Source: Zeimonas sp041678445 (GTDB lineage: Bacteria; Pseudomonadota; Gammaproteobacteria; Burkholderiales; Burkholderiaceae_E). Taken from it: DNA of 9,238 bases. Shown here piece after piece: positions 1 to 6,206 of this stretch; position 1 is the first letter of the stretch, and the number at the start of each line of letters is the position of its first letter. The notes below the pieces were generated by a model that saw only the letters and a list, made by a program, of their open reading frames with translations, was not told where the DNA came from and did no database searches. Both the position numbers and the translations under genes were made by a program. The stretch covers positions 1-9,238 of the forward strand of contig JBAYOD010000123.1 in the NCBI GenBank assembly GCA_041678445.1, written 5' to 3'.

Positions 1-405
1 CACTACTACGTGTCCAAGTCGGAGGCCCGATTCGGCGCACCGGGCAAGAGCTACGAGCGCCTGCCCGCGCCGGAGATCGAGGGGGCGGTGGTGGCCCAGA
101 TCCGCACGGTACTGACCAGCCCCGAGACCGTGGCATCGGTGGTGCGGCACATCCAACGCAACGGGGCCCAGATCGACGAGGCCACCACCGTGATGGCGAT
201 GGGACGGCTCAACAACGTGTGGGATCAACTGTTCCCGGTCGAGCGCCACCGCATCGCCAATCTGATGATCGAGCGCATCGACCTCGTCCACGCGGGTGAA
301 GTGCAAGGCATCAAGGTGAAGTGGCGGGAGGTCGGCTGGAACGCGTTGATCGCGGAGTTCACGCCGGACAGCATCGGTGCCGAACTGCTGGAGGTCGAAG
401 CCTGA
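1..405 (+). CDS. Serine recombinase, C-terminal part (5' end outside window)
   Basis: The frame is open from base 1 (residues read HYYVSK...) to the TGA at 403-405, so this is the last 134 residues of a longer protein. The opening YYV..K, followed by R.PAPEIEGAVVAQIR and a helical stretch, matches the region after the zinc-ribbon in large serine recombinases (recombinase / zinc-beta-ribbon / coiled-coil layout). The segment around residues 69-92 (RLNNVWDQLFPVERHRIANLMI) is the typical 'W..L.p.Er..i...l...v' end motif, and a beta-rich tail follows. The catalytic serine domain is not in view, so activity cannot be judged. These enzymes integrate and excise genomic islands and phages. Its stop overlaps the next start by 1 bp. 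The family call is from recognised sequence pattern; that it mobilises this island is inference. Confidence 0.82.
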   Translation, partial: HYYVSKSEARFGAPGKSYERLPAPEIEGAVVAQIRTVLTSPETVASVVRHIQRNGAQIDEATTVMAMGRLNNVWDQLFPVERHRIANLMIERIDLVHAGEVQGIKVKWREVGWNALIAEFTPDSIGAELLEVEA

Positions 406-776
406 TGGACGATTCGATGGAAACCTTCGTGCCCCTGACGTTTCGACGCCGGGGCGTCCAGCGCGTGGCCGCCGACGACCGACACGTCCACGACGTGACC
501 CTGCTCGACGGTGTGGCGCGCGCCTTCTACTGGCAGTACCTGCTGGACACCGGCGCAATGCAGAGCGGATCGGCCATCGCTCGCGCCGAGAAACTCCACC
601 ACTCGGTGGTCAACGAACTGCTGCGCCTGACCCTGCTGGCCCCGGACATCATCGAGCAGTTCATGGCGGGCAGGCAGCCGCGCCGGTTGACGCTGATGTG
701 GTTCCAGCGCAATCGGCTGATGGTGGATTGGCAAGCCCAGCGCGAGCTGATGGCCAGCTTCGAGGAGGACGCATGA
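405..776 (+). CDS. Small recombinase-associated protein, ParB-like helix-turn-helix (copy 1)
   Basis: A 123-residue protein whose ATG (405-407) overlaps the recombinase TGA by 1 bp; GAGG at 391-394 is a plausible ribosome-binding site. It opens METFVPLTFRRRG from Met5. In the middle, SGSAIARAEKLHHSVVNELL then LTLLAPDIIEQFMAG resembles the helix-turn-helix of ParB/KorB proteins, where 'la.LaP.i...i..G' follows the recognition helix. No catalytic motif, signal peptide or membrane segment is visible. It is clearly related to the next gene over its whole length. Small proteins of this kind are commonly found straight after serine recombinases in proteobacterial islands. A DNA-binding helper or directionality role is inference; the true function is unknown to me. 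An alternative start at Met5 (417) lacks a good ribosome-binding site. Confidence 0.75.
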   Translation: MDDSMETFVPLTFRRRGVQRVAADDRHVHDVTLLDGVARAFYWQYLLDTGAMQSGSAIARAEKLHHSVVNELLRLTLLAPDIIEQFMAGRQPRRLTLMWFQRNRLMVDWQAQRELMASFEEDA

Positions 777-1249
777 GTCTCAAGCATCGCGGACGGGTCA
801 AGGGCGACCCGGTGACGTACCAGACGCCGCTGCCCGCTGGCGGCGTGCAGATGGAAACCTTCCTGCCCTGGACGCTGGTGCGCCGGGGCCTGAAGAAGCA
901 GGTCATCACGCCGTTGGATGCGCCGCAGGAGTTCCAGGACGAGGCCCGGCGCGAGCGATTGATGAAGGCGACCACGCAGGACACGCCTTTGATGCGCGCG
1001 CTCGGCCTCGCGCACCACTGGCAAAGGTTGATGGACGAAGGGCGCTTCGCGTCGATCACTGAGATCGCTGAAGCTGAAGGCTTCGATCTGGGTCGTGCCA
1101 GCCGGATCGCCCGATTGGCGCAGTTGGCACCCAGCGTCGTTGAAGCCTGCGCAACCGGTGCGGCTGCGGGCGTGACATTGGAAAGCGTCAGCCGTCGTGC
1201 CATTCCCCAACTGTGGGATGAGCAGCGTGAACGGCTGCGACTGGCGTGA
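773..1249 (+). CDS. Small recombinase-associated protein, ParB-like helix-turn-helix (copy 2)
   Basis: A 158-residue protein. Its ATG overlaps the previous TGA in an ATGA (773-776), with AGGAGG at 763-768 inside the previous gene, so it is translationally coupled. After a 26-residue extension it repeats the pattern of copy 1: METFLPWTLVRRG, then a helical stretch with SITEIAEAEGFDLGRASRIA followed by RLAQLAPSVVEACATGAA, then LESVSRRAIPQLWDEQRERL. This is a ParB/KorB-like helix-turn-helix with the trailing 'LaP' helix. The two copies differ at most positions but keep the same order of motifs, which points to an old tandem duplication. Function is unknown; sequence-specific DNA binding beside the recombinase is a reasonable inference. 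Its TGA (1247-1249) directly abuts the stop of the convergent mer cassette. Confidence 0.75.
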   Translation: MSLKHRGRVKGDPVTYQTPLPAGGVQMETFLPWTLVRRGLKKQVITPLDAPQEFQDEARRERLMKATTQDTPLMRALGLAHHWQRLMDEGRFASITEIAEAEGFDLGRASRIARLAQLAPSVVEACATGAAAGVTLESVSRRAIPQLWDEQRERLRLA

Positions 1250-1471
1250 TCAGCTACCGCAGCAACTGCCCTTGCCACGCTCCTGGATCGGCGGGCACGG
1301 CACGGTGCCGTAGGAGCAATACACGCAGCAGTCACCCGGCTTGGGCTTGAGCACGGCGTGACACTGCCCGCACTCGTAGAACCACTGGCAGGCGTCTGTC
1401 GGCATCGTCTCGGTCTTGGCGTGGCCGCACTCGGGACAGGTCAGCGTCGATTCCAGGATCACCGCAGTCAC
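1250..1471 (-). CDS. GDCCVxC-domain protein of the mer cassette (cysteine form)
   Basis: A 73-residue protein with 11 cysteines: a CPEC pair (12, 15), C28, CGQC (34, 37), the signature GDCCVYC (46-52), C59 and a C-terminal CC (70, 71). The spacing suggests a small zinc-ribbon or other metal/thiol fold. Proteins with the GDCCVxC motif accompany merT and merP in many proteobacteria, and some relatives carry selenocysteine at the last signature position. Here that codon gives cysteine (C52). The chosen start is GTG at 1471, which overlaps the merP stop in a GTGA; AGGAG seven bases upstream supports it. No signal peptide or membrane segment is seen, so it is probably cytoplasmic. It may take Hg(II) from MerT or buffer it through thiols, but this is inference. 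Confidence 0.8.
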   Translation of the reverse strand: MTAVILESTLTCPECGHAKTETMPTDACQWFYECGQCHAVLKPKPGDCCVYCSYGTVPCPPIQERGKGSCCGS

Positions 1472-1752
1472 TTGGCGGCTCCTACTACGGTGGACGGATA
1501 ACCTGCGTCCTTGGTGGCGCGTGTGAGGGCCTCTACATTCGCCTTCGCATCATCGAATGTCACCCTGGCCTCGCGTCGATCCAGGTTCACGTCGATCTTG
1601 CTGACGCCGGAGACCTTGGTCAGCGCTTTCTTGACTGTGATCGGGCAGGTGGCGCAGTTCATCCCCGGCACGGACAGCGTGACGCTCTGCGTGGCAGCCC
1701 AGAGGGGCGAGGTCATCGCGGCCAACGCGGCCAGGGCGACGAGTTTTTTCAT
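1468..1752 (-). CDS. merP: MerP, periplasmic mercuric-ion-binding protein
   Basis: A 94-residue protein with the features of MerP. A signal peptide covers residues 1 to about 20 (Lys-Lys, a hydrophobic Ala/Leu core, then LWAA). A single heavy-metal-associated domain follows, with the metal-binding GMNCATC loop at 30-36 (Cys33 and Cys36). The rest shows the expected beta-alpha-beta pattern (VSKIDVNLDRREARVTFDD, then TKDAGYPSTVV). In known mer systems MerP binds Hg(II) in the periplasm through the two cysteines and hands it to MerT. The ATG at 1752 has AAGGAAA just upstream, overlapping the end of merT (12-bp gap). Its TGA overlaps the next start by 4 bp, so merT-merP-GDCCVxC is one transcript. 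Length and motifs are normal for the family. Confidence 0.95.
   Translation of the reverse strand: MKKLVALAALAAMTSPLWAATQSVTLSVPGMNCATCPITVKKALTKVSGVSKIDVNLDRREARVTFDDAKANVEALTRATKDAGYPSTVVGAAK
1479..1483 (-). promoter_or_regulatory. Ribosome-binding site fixing the GTG start of the GDCCVxC gene
   Basis: On the minus strand this reads AGGAG, seven bases before the GTG at 1471. It lies within the end of merP and supports coupled translation from a GTGA overlap rather than a later start. Confidence 0.65.
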
Positions 1753-1764
1753 GGCAGTTTCCTT

Positions 1765-2136
1765 TCAGTAGAACCAGTGCGCGATCAGCGGGAATCCGAG
1801 CGCAGCGATGACCAGCGCCACCACGATCCAAAACAACGCCTTGTAGCTGCGGTTGACTTGTGGCAGCGCGCAGAGCTGCCCGGGCTCACAGGCTGCAACG
1901 GGTCGCCAGATGCGCCTGTACGCGAAAAACAGTGCCACGAGCGCCGCACCGATGAAGAAGGGCTGATACGGTTCGAGCAGGGTTAGGTTGCTGATCCACG
2001 CGCCGGAGACACCCAGCGTGATCAGCACCAAGGGGCCGAGGCAGCAGGTGGACGCGAGGATGGCGGCCAGACCGCCGGTCAATAGCGCGCCACGCCCATC
2101 GCTGGTTCGAGCTTCAGTTGGGGAAACTGGTTTCAT
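1765..2136 (-). CDS. merT: MerT, mercuric-ion transporter of the inner membrane
   Basis: A 123-residue membrane protein that matches MerT along its whole length. It has three hydrophobic helices (roughly residues 16-40, 57-73, 99-118), a vicinal Cys-Cys pair in the first helix (31-32) and a second pair in the cytoplasmic loop (Cys83 and Cys89, in ACEPGQLC). In known systems Hg(II) passes from MerP to the first pair, then to the loop pair, then normally to the MerA reductase. The N-terminus is about seven residues longer than in Tn21 MerT. The ATG at 2136 sits about seven bases after the -10 element of the mer promoter, leaving little or no 5' leader (see findings). It is divergent from merR across a shared operator and heads the leftward cassette. 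Confidence 0.94.
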   Translation of the reverse strand: MKPVSPTEARTSDGRGALLTGGLAAILASTCCLGPLVLITLGVSGAWISNLTLLEPYQPFFIGAALVALFFAYRRIWRPVAACEPGQLCALPQVNRSYKALFWIVVALVIAALGFPLIAHWFY

Positions 2137-2142
2137 GGCGTA

Positions 2143-2173
2143 AGCTTACTTCCGTACTTAAGTACGGAGTCAA
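2143..2173 (-). promoter_or_regulatory. mer promoter with MerR operator
   Basis: Read on the minus strand: -35 TTGACT (2168-2173), a 19-bp spacer (2149-2167), then -10 TAAGCT (2143-2148). The spacer region holds an 18-bp perfect palindrome, TCCGTACTTAAGTACGGA (2151-2168), that overlaps the first base of the -35. The 19-bp spacing, too long for normal polymerase contact, is the hallmark of MerR-family promoters: Hg-bound MerR untwists the DNA to align the two elements. The layout and bases match the Tn501/Tn21 merT promoter closely. MerR would both repress and activate merT from here and also repress its own overlapping promoter on the other strand, whose exact elements I cannot place. Confidence 0.92.
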
Positions 2174-2178
2174 GTGCC

Positions 2179-2586
2179 ATGAACGAACTACCCGAAACCC
2201 TGACCATCGGCGTCCTGGCCGAGGCCGCCGGGGTCAACGTCGAAACGATCCGCTTCTACCAGCGCAAGGGTTTGATGCAGGAGCCCGACCGCCCGCTGGG
2301 CGGCATCCGCCGCTACGGCGAGGCGGATCTGGCGCGCGTGCGTTTCATCAAGTCCGCTCAGCGTCTGGGGTTCAGCCTCGACGAGATCGCGGACTTGCTC
2401 AAGCTCGAGGATGGGTCGCACTGCACCGAGGCCCGCGAACAGGCCGAGCACAAGCTAGCAGACGTGCGCGCCCGGCTTGCGGATCTGCAAAGGATTGAGG
2501 GTGCGCTGCAGGGGCTCGTCGAGCGCTGCTGCGCCACGAGCGGGCAGGTGCAGTGTCCGCTGATCGCGGCGTTGCAGGCGGCGTGA
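2179..2586 (+). CDS. merR: MerR, Hg(II)-responsive regulator
   Basis: A 135-residue MerR. The N-terminal winged helix-turn-helix is clear (LTIGVLAEAAGVNVETIRFYQRKGL, with wing residues GGIRRYGEAD). A long dimerisation helix follows at about 81-113. The Hg-binding cysteines are at the canonical positions 82, 117 and 126 (HC at 81-82, ERCC at 115-118, QCP at 125-127), so a three-coordinate Hg site across the dimer is expected. Cys118 is an extra neighbour. The C-terminal tail is shorter than in Tn501 MerR. The ATG at 2179 has GGAG at 2166-2169, within the operator. It is transcribed divergently from merT and controls the shared operator. Confidence 0.95.
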   Translation: MNELPETLTIGVLAEAAGVNVETIRFYQRKGLMQEPDRPLGGIRRYGEADLARVRFIKSAQRLGFSLDEIADLLKLEDGSHCTEAREQAEHKLADVRARLADLQRIEGALQGLVERCCATSGQVQCPLIAALQAA

Positions 2587-2821
2587 GCGTCCAGGCCTGT
2601 TGTTCTGCGTTCTCGGTCGCCGTCGCCTGAGCAGACGAAAACCGCAACCGCCTGCCCTCAAACCCGCGAAAACAGTCGACTTGGGCACTTGGACGGTCAA
2701 GAGGTCAACAGAGAACGGAGAGAGAAAACCGGCGATGTCGAGGCCGAAAGTCGACGGCCCGGCAAGGGCGCGCTCAAGAGGCAGGAGCCCGGAACCGCGC
2801 CAACACTGGCATTCCGGGCAG
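2587..2821 (+). other. Spacer downstream of merR, no supported gene
   Basis: About 235 bp between merR and the hairpin terminator. Short open frames exist here (for example 2600-2857), but their products are Arg/Pro-rich with no recognisable fold and do not look like real genes. I see no terminator right after merR, and no inverted repeats, insertion-sequence ends or tRNA. It could be the scarred edge of the mer cassette. Confidence 0.5.
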
Positions 2822-2852
2822 AAAAAAGCCCAACCGATAAGGGTTGGGCTTT
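2822..2852 (-). terminator. Intrinsic terminator, strongest on the minus strand
   Basis: An inverted repeat with arms 2825-2835 and 2842-2852 (core AGCCCAACC / GGTTGGGCT) and a six-base loop. Read leftward it ends in six T residues (2822-2827), a classic strong terminator. Read rightward only three T residues follow, so it would stop merR transcripts less well. It may end the long leftward defence operon together with its 3' non-coding stretch, or it may be a former tRNA terminator (see findings). Confidence 0.8.
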
Positions 2853-2889
2853 GGTAATTGGTGGCGGATGGTTGACCACAGGAATGGGC

Positions 2890-3308
2890 CCTCAGTCAGC
2901 CGTTTCGGGACGGTGCAAACCCGTGCGAATTCCCGTAAACCTGCGGGTAGGCAACTGTCCGGAAATCCCGGAGGCTTGCGGGTGAGGGAGCAGTTACTCG
3001 AAAAGTTGGAATAACTGGCGACAGGGTCCGGTTGCCGGTCGCATCGATGCCAATGCGTTCTTTCATTGCCGATATCGATATTAAAGACAACTTTAACGGG
3101 CTGGGGCGGCGACAGGGTTGTAAGCCGCGGACGGAGCTGGTGGACGACCCAAGGAAAGGTGTCCTATCACCGGGACTCTGTGGCGCCAAGGGCGATATAA
3201 GGCATTGATCAGGCGTGCAATTAGCGCCGTATCGCGCAACCTCTAACGCCCAGCTATTGCCGATATGGCGCTGCCTGTCCGATAGCCTGTCGGACCCGGC
3301 GCTTTGGG
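2890..3308. other. Non-coding stretch rich in inverted repeats, possible structured RNA
   Basis: No convincing protein gene. Hairpin-forming pairs follow one another: 2908-2914 with 2954-2960, enclosing 2919-2923 with 2944-2948; 2991-2996 with 3012-3017; 3018-3022 with 3038-3042; the palindrome 3041-3050; 3051-3055 with 3064-3068; the palindrome 3072-3081; 3081-3086 with 3091-3096; 3106-3110 with 3124-3128; 3158-3161 with 3168-3171; and 3277-3282 with 3290-3295. The part around 3061-3096 is notably AT-rich for this window. I checked by eye for RNase P, tmRNA, cobalamin and TPP riboswitches and group I and II intron cores and recognised none. It could be a structured RNA, a 3' untranslated region of the defence operon, or a protein-binding DNA region such as an att or transfer site. 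Confidence 0.35.
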
Positions 3309-5669
3309 TCATACAGTACATGAGGCGCCAGCTTCCGCAGCGATCCGGTAACCCATTGCCCGGTATCCGCGCTGGCGCTTGTCCCACATTCGGAGCAACG
3401 CCGGGTGGCCGGCGTCGACGAAATCGATGATCCGAACCCCGGTCTTGGATGTGTGCTCCCGGTGCAGACGGCCGGCGTACTGCTGCAGCGTTCCCTTCCA
3501 GGAAACGGGCATCGCCAGTACCAGGGTATCGAGAGGGGGATGGTCGAAGCCCTCGCCGACGAGCTTTCCCGTCGCCAGCAGGATTCGGGGCGCGTCGGGT
3601 GGCAATGCATCCAGTTGACCAATGAGGGCACCTCGCTGCTTTTTCGACATTCGGCCGTGTAACACGAACAGTCCCGGCTCATGCCCATCGAGTGCGGCGC
3701 GGATGGCGTCGAGGTGCTCGGTCCGTTCTGTCAGTACTAGAACCTTGCGGCCCTGCTCGAAAGCACCCTCGACTTCTGCTGCGATAGCGTCGGTACGTTC
3801 CCGATCATTGGCCAGGTGACGGAACACATCCTGAATCCCGGCTTCCGATGGCAGAGCGATCCGTGCGAAGCGTGACCGTGGTACGACCTCCAAATCCTGG
3901 GGAGCACCGGCGGGCGTAGCCGCCGTGTGGCGGATCGGCCCGCACTGCATGAAGATGATCGGCTGCTGGCCATCGCGGCGGATCGGCGTCGCCGTCAGGC
4001 CGAGCATGTATTTCGCTCTGGTTCTCTTCAGGATGGCGTCGAAGGACACTGCGCCGACGTGGTGACACTCGTCGACGATCACCTGCCCGTAGCCTTCGAC
4101 CAGTGGGTTCACCTCGCCCTGGCGAGACAAGGACTGCATCACGGCGATGTCGATCTTGCCGGTAGGCTTGGCCTTGCCGCCGCCGATTGTGCCGACCGTA
4201 CCCTTGCCGGCGCCAAGAAAGGCTTGCAGGCGTTCCTGCCACTGCTTGAGCAGCTCCGTGCGGTGAACCAGCACCAAGGTATTGATTCCTCGCCGGGCAA
4301 TCATCGCGGCGGCCGTGACCGTCTTGCCGAATGCTGTGGGTGCGCAGAGTACGCCGGTATCGTGTTGCAGCATCGCCGAGACGGCAGCCTCCTGGTCGAT
4401 GCGCAGGGTGCCGACGAAGGCCACATCCAGGCTCTCACCGGCGAAGCGCTCGTCTCTCAGATCGCAGACGATGTCGTTGTCGCGGAGCAATGACAGGGCG
4501 GCATCCAGGCACCCCCGGGGCAGCGCGATGTGCTTCGGGTAGTTTTCGGCGCAGCCGATGACGCGCGGCTTGTCCCACACGGACATCCGCATGGCCTGGG
4601 CCTTGTAGAACTCGGGATTCTGGAAGGCAGCCAGGCGGATCAGGCGGTTGGCTAGCGCCTGAGGCAGCTGCGATTTCTCGAAGTAGATCAGGTTGGCCAG
4701 CGTCACGGTAAGCGACTTCGGCATTGGCACCGACAGTTTCTCGGTCGGAGCGCTCTCGCGATTCCAGGGTGTGACCAAATCTTCGTCGTCGATGAAGGTA
4801 ACGTCCAAGGGATGGACATCGCCTGTGGCCCGCAGTATGGTCGGCTCGATGTCGTGCGCAGCCATTGGCTGGATAGACACCAGGAAAGCCCATTGATCCT
4901 GGTACGGTCGCAGCTCGGCATCGACGAAGACGCTAAAGCCCATCTCCCTCGGCGCCTTCTGCAGCGGCAAGGCAATCAGGTTGCCGAATCCACCCTTGGG
5001 CATCGTGTCCTGATTGGGGAATAGCCGGTCGTAGGATGAGAGTTGTAGCTGACGCGTACGTGTACAGGTATGGCTGATGATGGCCGTCCCCAACCGCCGT
5101 GCATCACGGGCCGAGACACGGCTGGCGAAGAATACCCATGCGTGCGCGCCTTTTCCGGAGCGCGAAATTTCCAGCGCCGCGGGTACACCGAGCTCATCGC
5201 AGGACTGCATGAAGGCTCGCGCATCGTCCCGCCATTCCGCCTCGTCGAAGTCGACGGCCAGGAAGTAGCAGCTATCGTCTTCCAGCAGCGGGTACACCCC
5301 GACCGTGAGCCCACCAGCCAAGTGGTTATAAACCACGTCGTCCGACAGCGGGATGAGCAAGCGATTGCTGCATTCGCCGCACTTGATGCGCGGTTTCTCG
5401 CACACACCAGCGCGCCACTCATTCGCGCAGGCTGGCGCGTAGCCCGACTTGCCCGTTGTCTTGCTCTCCCAACGGACGGGGTAGATGTCGGTTCGACCAC
5501 GGAACAGTCGGCGAAACAGTGCAACCTTCTGATCAGTGGATAGCCTGGACGGCTCGGGTGCTAGCGCGGGCCGTGACGGTAAACGCCATTCAATGCCCTG
5601 CGATTCGAGTAACGCGATCAGGCGCGTGTTCTCGGCTCGCAGCGCAGCCAGTTCATCGCGATCTGCCAT
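3309..5669 (-). CDS. TOTE-type primase-like domain fused to SF2 helicase
   Basis: A 786-residue protein. Residues 3-22 form a short coiled coil. Residues 76-102 carry four zinc-type cysteines (81, 90, 97, 100). Residues about 105-250 match the archaeo-eukaryotic primase-like domain of TOTE conflict systems: acidic pair VDFD (Asp140, Asp142), SGKGAHAW (171-178, His176) and FPNQD (217-221). Residues about 420-770 are an SF2 helicase: Walker A APTAFGKT (443-450), DECHH (533-537), LTATP (558-562), GEGFD (705-709) and QQYAGRLHR (729-737). All catalytic residues look intact. The primase-like part may make or read nucleic acid and the helicase would move along or remodel DNA, probably against foreign DNA; this is inference from the family. 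Its ATG lies inside the previous gene (17-bp overlap), so it is the last gene of the operon. A weak hairpin follows the stop. Confidence 0.88.
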   Translation of the reverse strand: MADRDELAALRAENTRLIALLESQGIEWRLPSRPALAPEPSRLSTDQKVALFRRLFRGRTDIYPVRWESKTTGKSGYAPACANEWRAGVCEKPRIKCGECSNRLLIPLSDDVVYNHLAGGLTVGVYPLLEDDSCYFLAVDFDEAEWRDDARAFMQSCDELGVPAALEISRSGKGAHAWVFFASRVSARDARRLGTAIISHTCTRTRQLQLSSYDRLFPNQDTMPKGGFGNLIALPLQKAPREMGFSVFVDAELRPYQDQWAFLVSIQPMAAHDIEPTILRATGDVHPLDVTFIDDEDLVTPWNRESAPTEKLSVPMPKSLTVTLANLIYFEKSQLPQALANRLIRLAAFQNPEFYKAQAMRMSVWDKPRVIGCAENYPKHIALPRGCLDAALSLLRDNDIVCDLRDERFAGESLDVAFVGTLRIDQEAAVSAMLQHDTGVLCAPTAFGKTVTAAAMIARRGINTLVLVHRTELLKQWQERLQAFLGAGKGTVGTIGGGKAKPTGKIDIAVMQSLSRQGEVNPLVEGYGQVIVDECHHVGAVSFDAILKRTRAKYMLGLTATPIRRDGQQPIIFMQCGPIRHTAATPAGAPQDLEVVPRSRFARIALPSEAGIQDVFRHLANDRERTDAIAAEVEGAFEQGRKVLVLTERTEHLDAIRAALDGHEPGLFVLHGRMSKKQRGALIGQLDALPPDAPRILLATGKLVGEGFDHPPLDTLVLAMPVSWKGTLQQYAGRLHREHTSKTGVRIIDFVDAGHPALLRMWDKRQRGYRAMGYRIAAEAGASCTV

Positions 5670-6204
5670 CTACCCCGCTCTCAGCCAGAAGGTCGTCCAT
5701 ATCATCGCCGACGCCATAGCCGAAGTTGTGGCTGATGTGGCGAACGGAATCCAGGCGCGCTATCAGTGCGGAGCGGCAATCGTGAGGCAGCGCATCGATA
5801 GTCTTCAGCGCCTGCCCGAACATTCGAACCAGTGCGATGAAGTAACCCTCGTCCTGCAAGCCGACATCGTTGCTGAACCCGGCTGCGCGTTCACAGTAGA
5901 ACACCATGAGTTCGGCCGAGCCTTCCGGCTGGCCGATTGCCTTCTTGTAGTCTGAGATGGCTTTTTTGGCCTTGACCACCGAGGTGTCCTGGTTATTGAA
6001 CACATCCGGCCAGAGCCAGCGGTCTATCACAGCCTTGTACGGCTTCAGCACGTCACTGCCCAGCGCGAAGCGCGCGTGCAGGAAGGCCTGGTTATCCTTG
6101 CTGGCCGCGTAAAGGTCCTGCACCAGGCCGATCAAGCCCTGGCGGTCGAGCTCGGCGAGGTTACCCTTGACGTCGGACCAGGTTGGCTTACTGCGGCCTA
6201 TCAT
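5653..6204 (-). CDS. Small helical protein of a defence operon, unknown function
   Basis: A 183-residue soluble protein, mostly helical by composition, without a signal peptide, membrane segment or recognisable catalytic motif. The first 50 residues (ELDRQGLIGLVQDLYAAS, then AFLHARFAL) and a central YKKAIGQPEGSAELMVFYCE segment recall short uncharacterised families annotated only as DUFs (possibly DUF6155-like), but I am not sure. The C-terminus is acidic (GDDMDDLLAESG). The ATG is two bases after the stop of the ATPase-nuclease gene, and its end overlaps the helicase gene by 17 bp, so it is made in step with both. It may be an adaptor, inhibitor or regulator linking the ATPase-nuclease to the primase-helicase; this rests only on position. 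Confidence 0.75.
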   Translation of the reverse strand: MIGRSKPTWSDVKGNLAELDRQGLIGLVQDLYAASKDNQAFLHARFALGSDVLKPYKAVIDRWLWPDVFNNQDTSVVKAKKAISDYKKAIGQPEGSAELMVFYCERAAGFSNDVGLQDEGYFIALVRMFGQALKTIDALPHDCRSALIARLDSVRHISHNFGYGVGDDMDDLLAESGVDGRSR

Positions 6205-6206
6205 GG

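Noticed and set aside
661..1335. Long minus-strand open frame opposite the recombinase companions
   Set aside because: Composition is that of a GC-rich antisense shadow; the plus-strand genes have coherent motifs and coupled starts.
2600..2857. 85-codon open frame on the plus strand
   Set aside because: Arg/Pro-rich product with no family resemblance, and it runs through the terminator hairpin.
2881..2990. Cobalamin riboswitch (GGTGCAAA-like string near 2912)
   Set aside because: The rest of the conserved core and the B12-box order are missing and no cobalamin gene follows.
3121..3171. Group II intron domain V (GAGC...GAAA-like pattern)
   Set aside because: Stem pairing and the catalytic triad layout do not fit, and there is no reverse transcriptase or clear intron 5' end.
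2896..3387. 163-codon open frame on the minus strand
   Set aside because: It overlaps the end of the helicase gene in another frame, has no ribosome-binding site or recognisable fold, and covers the hairpin-rich stretch; better explained as non-coding.
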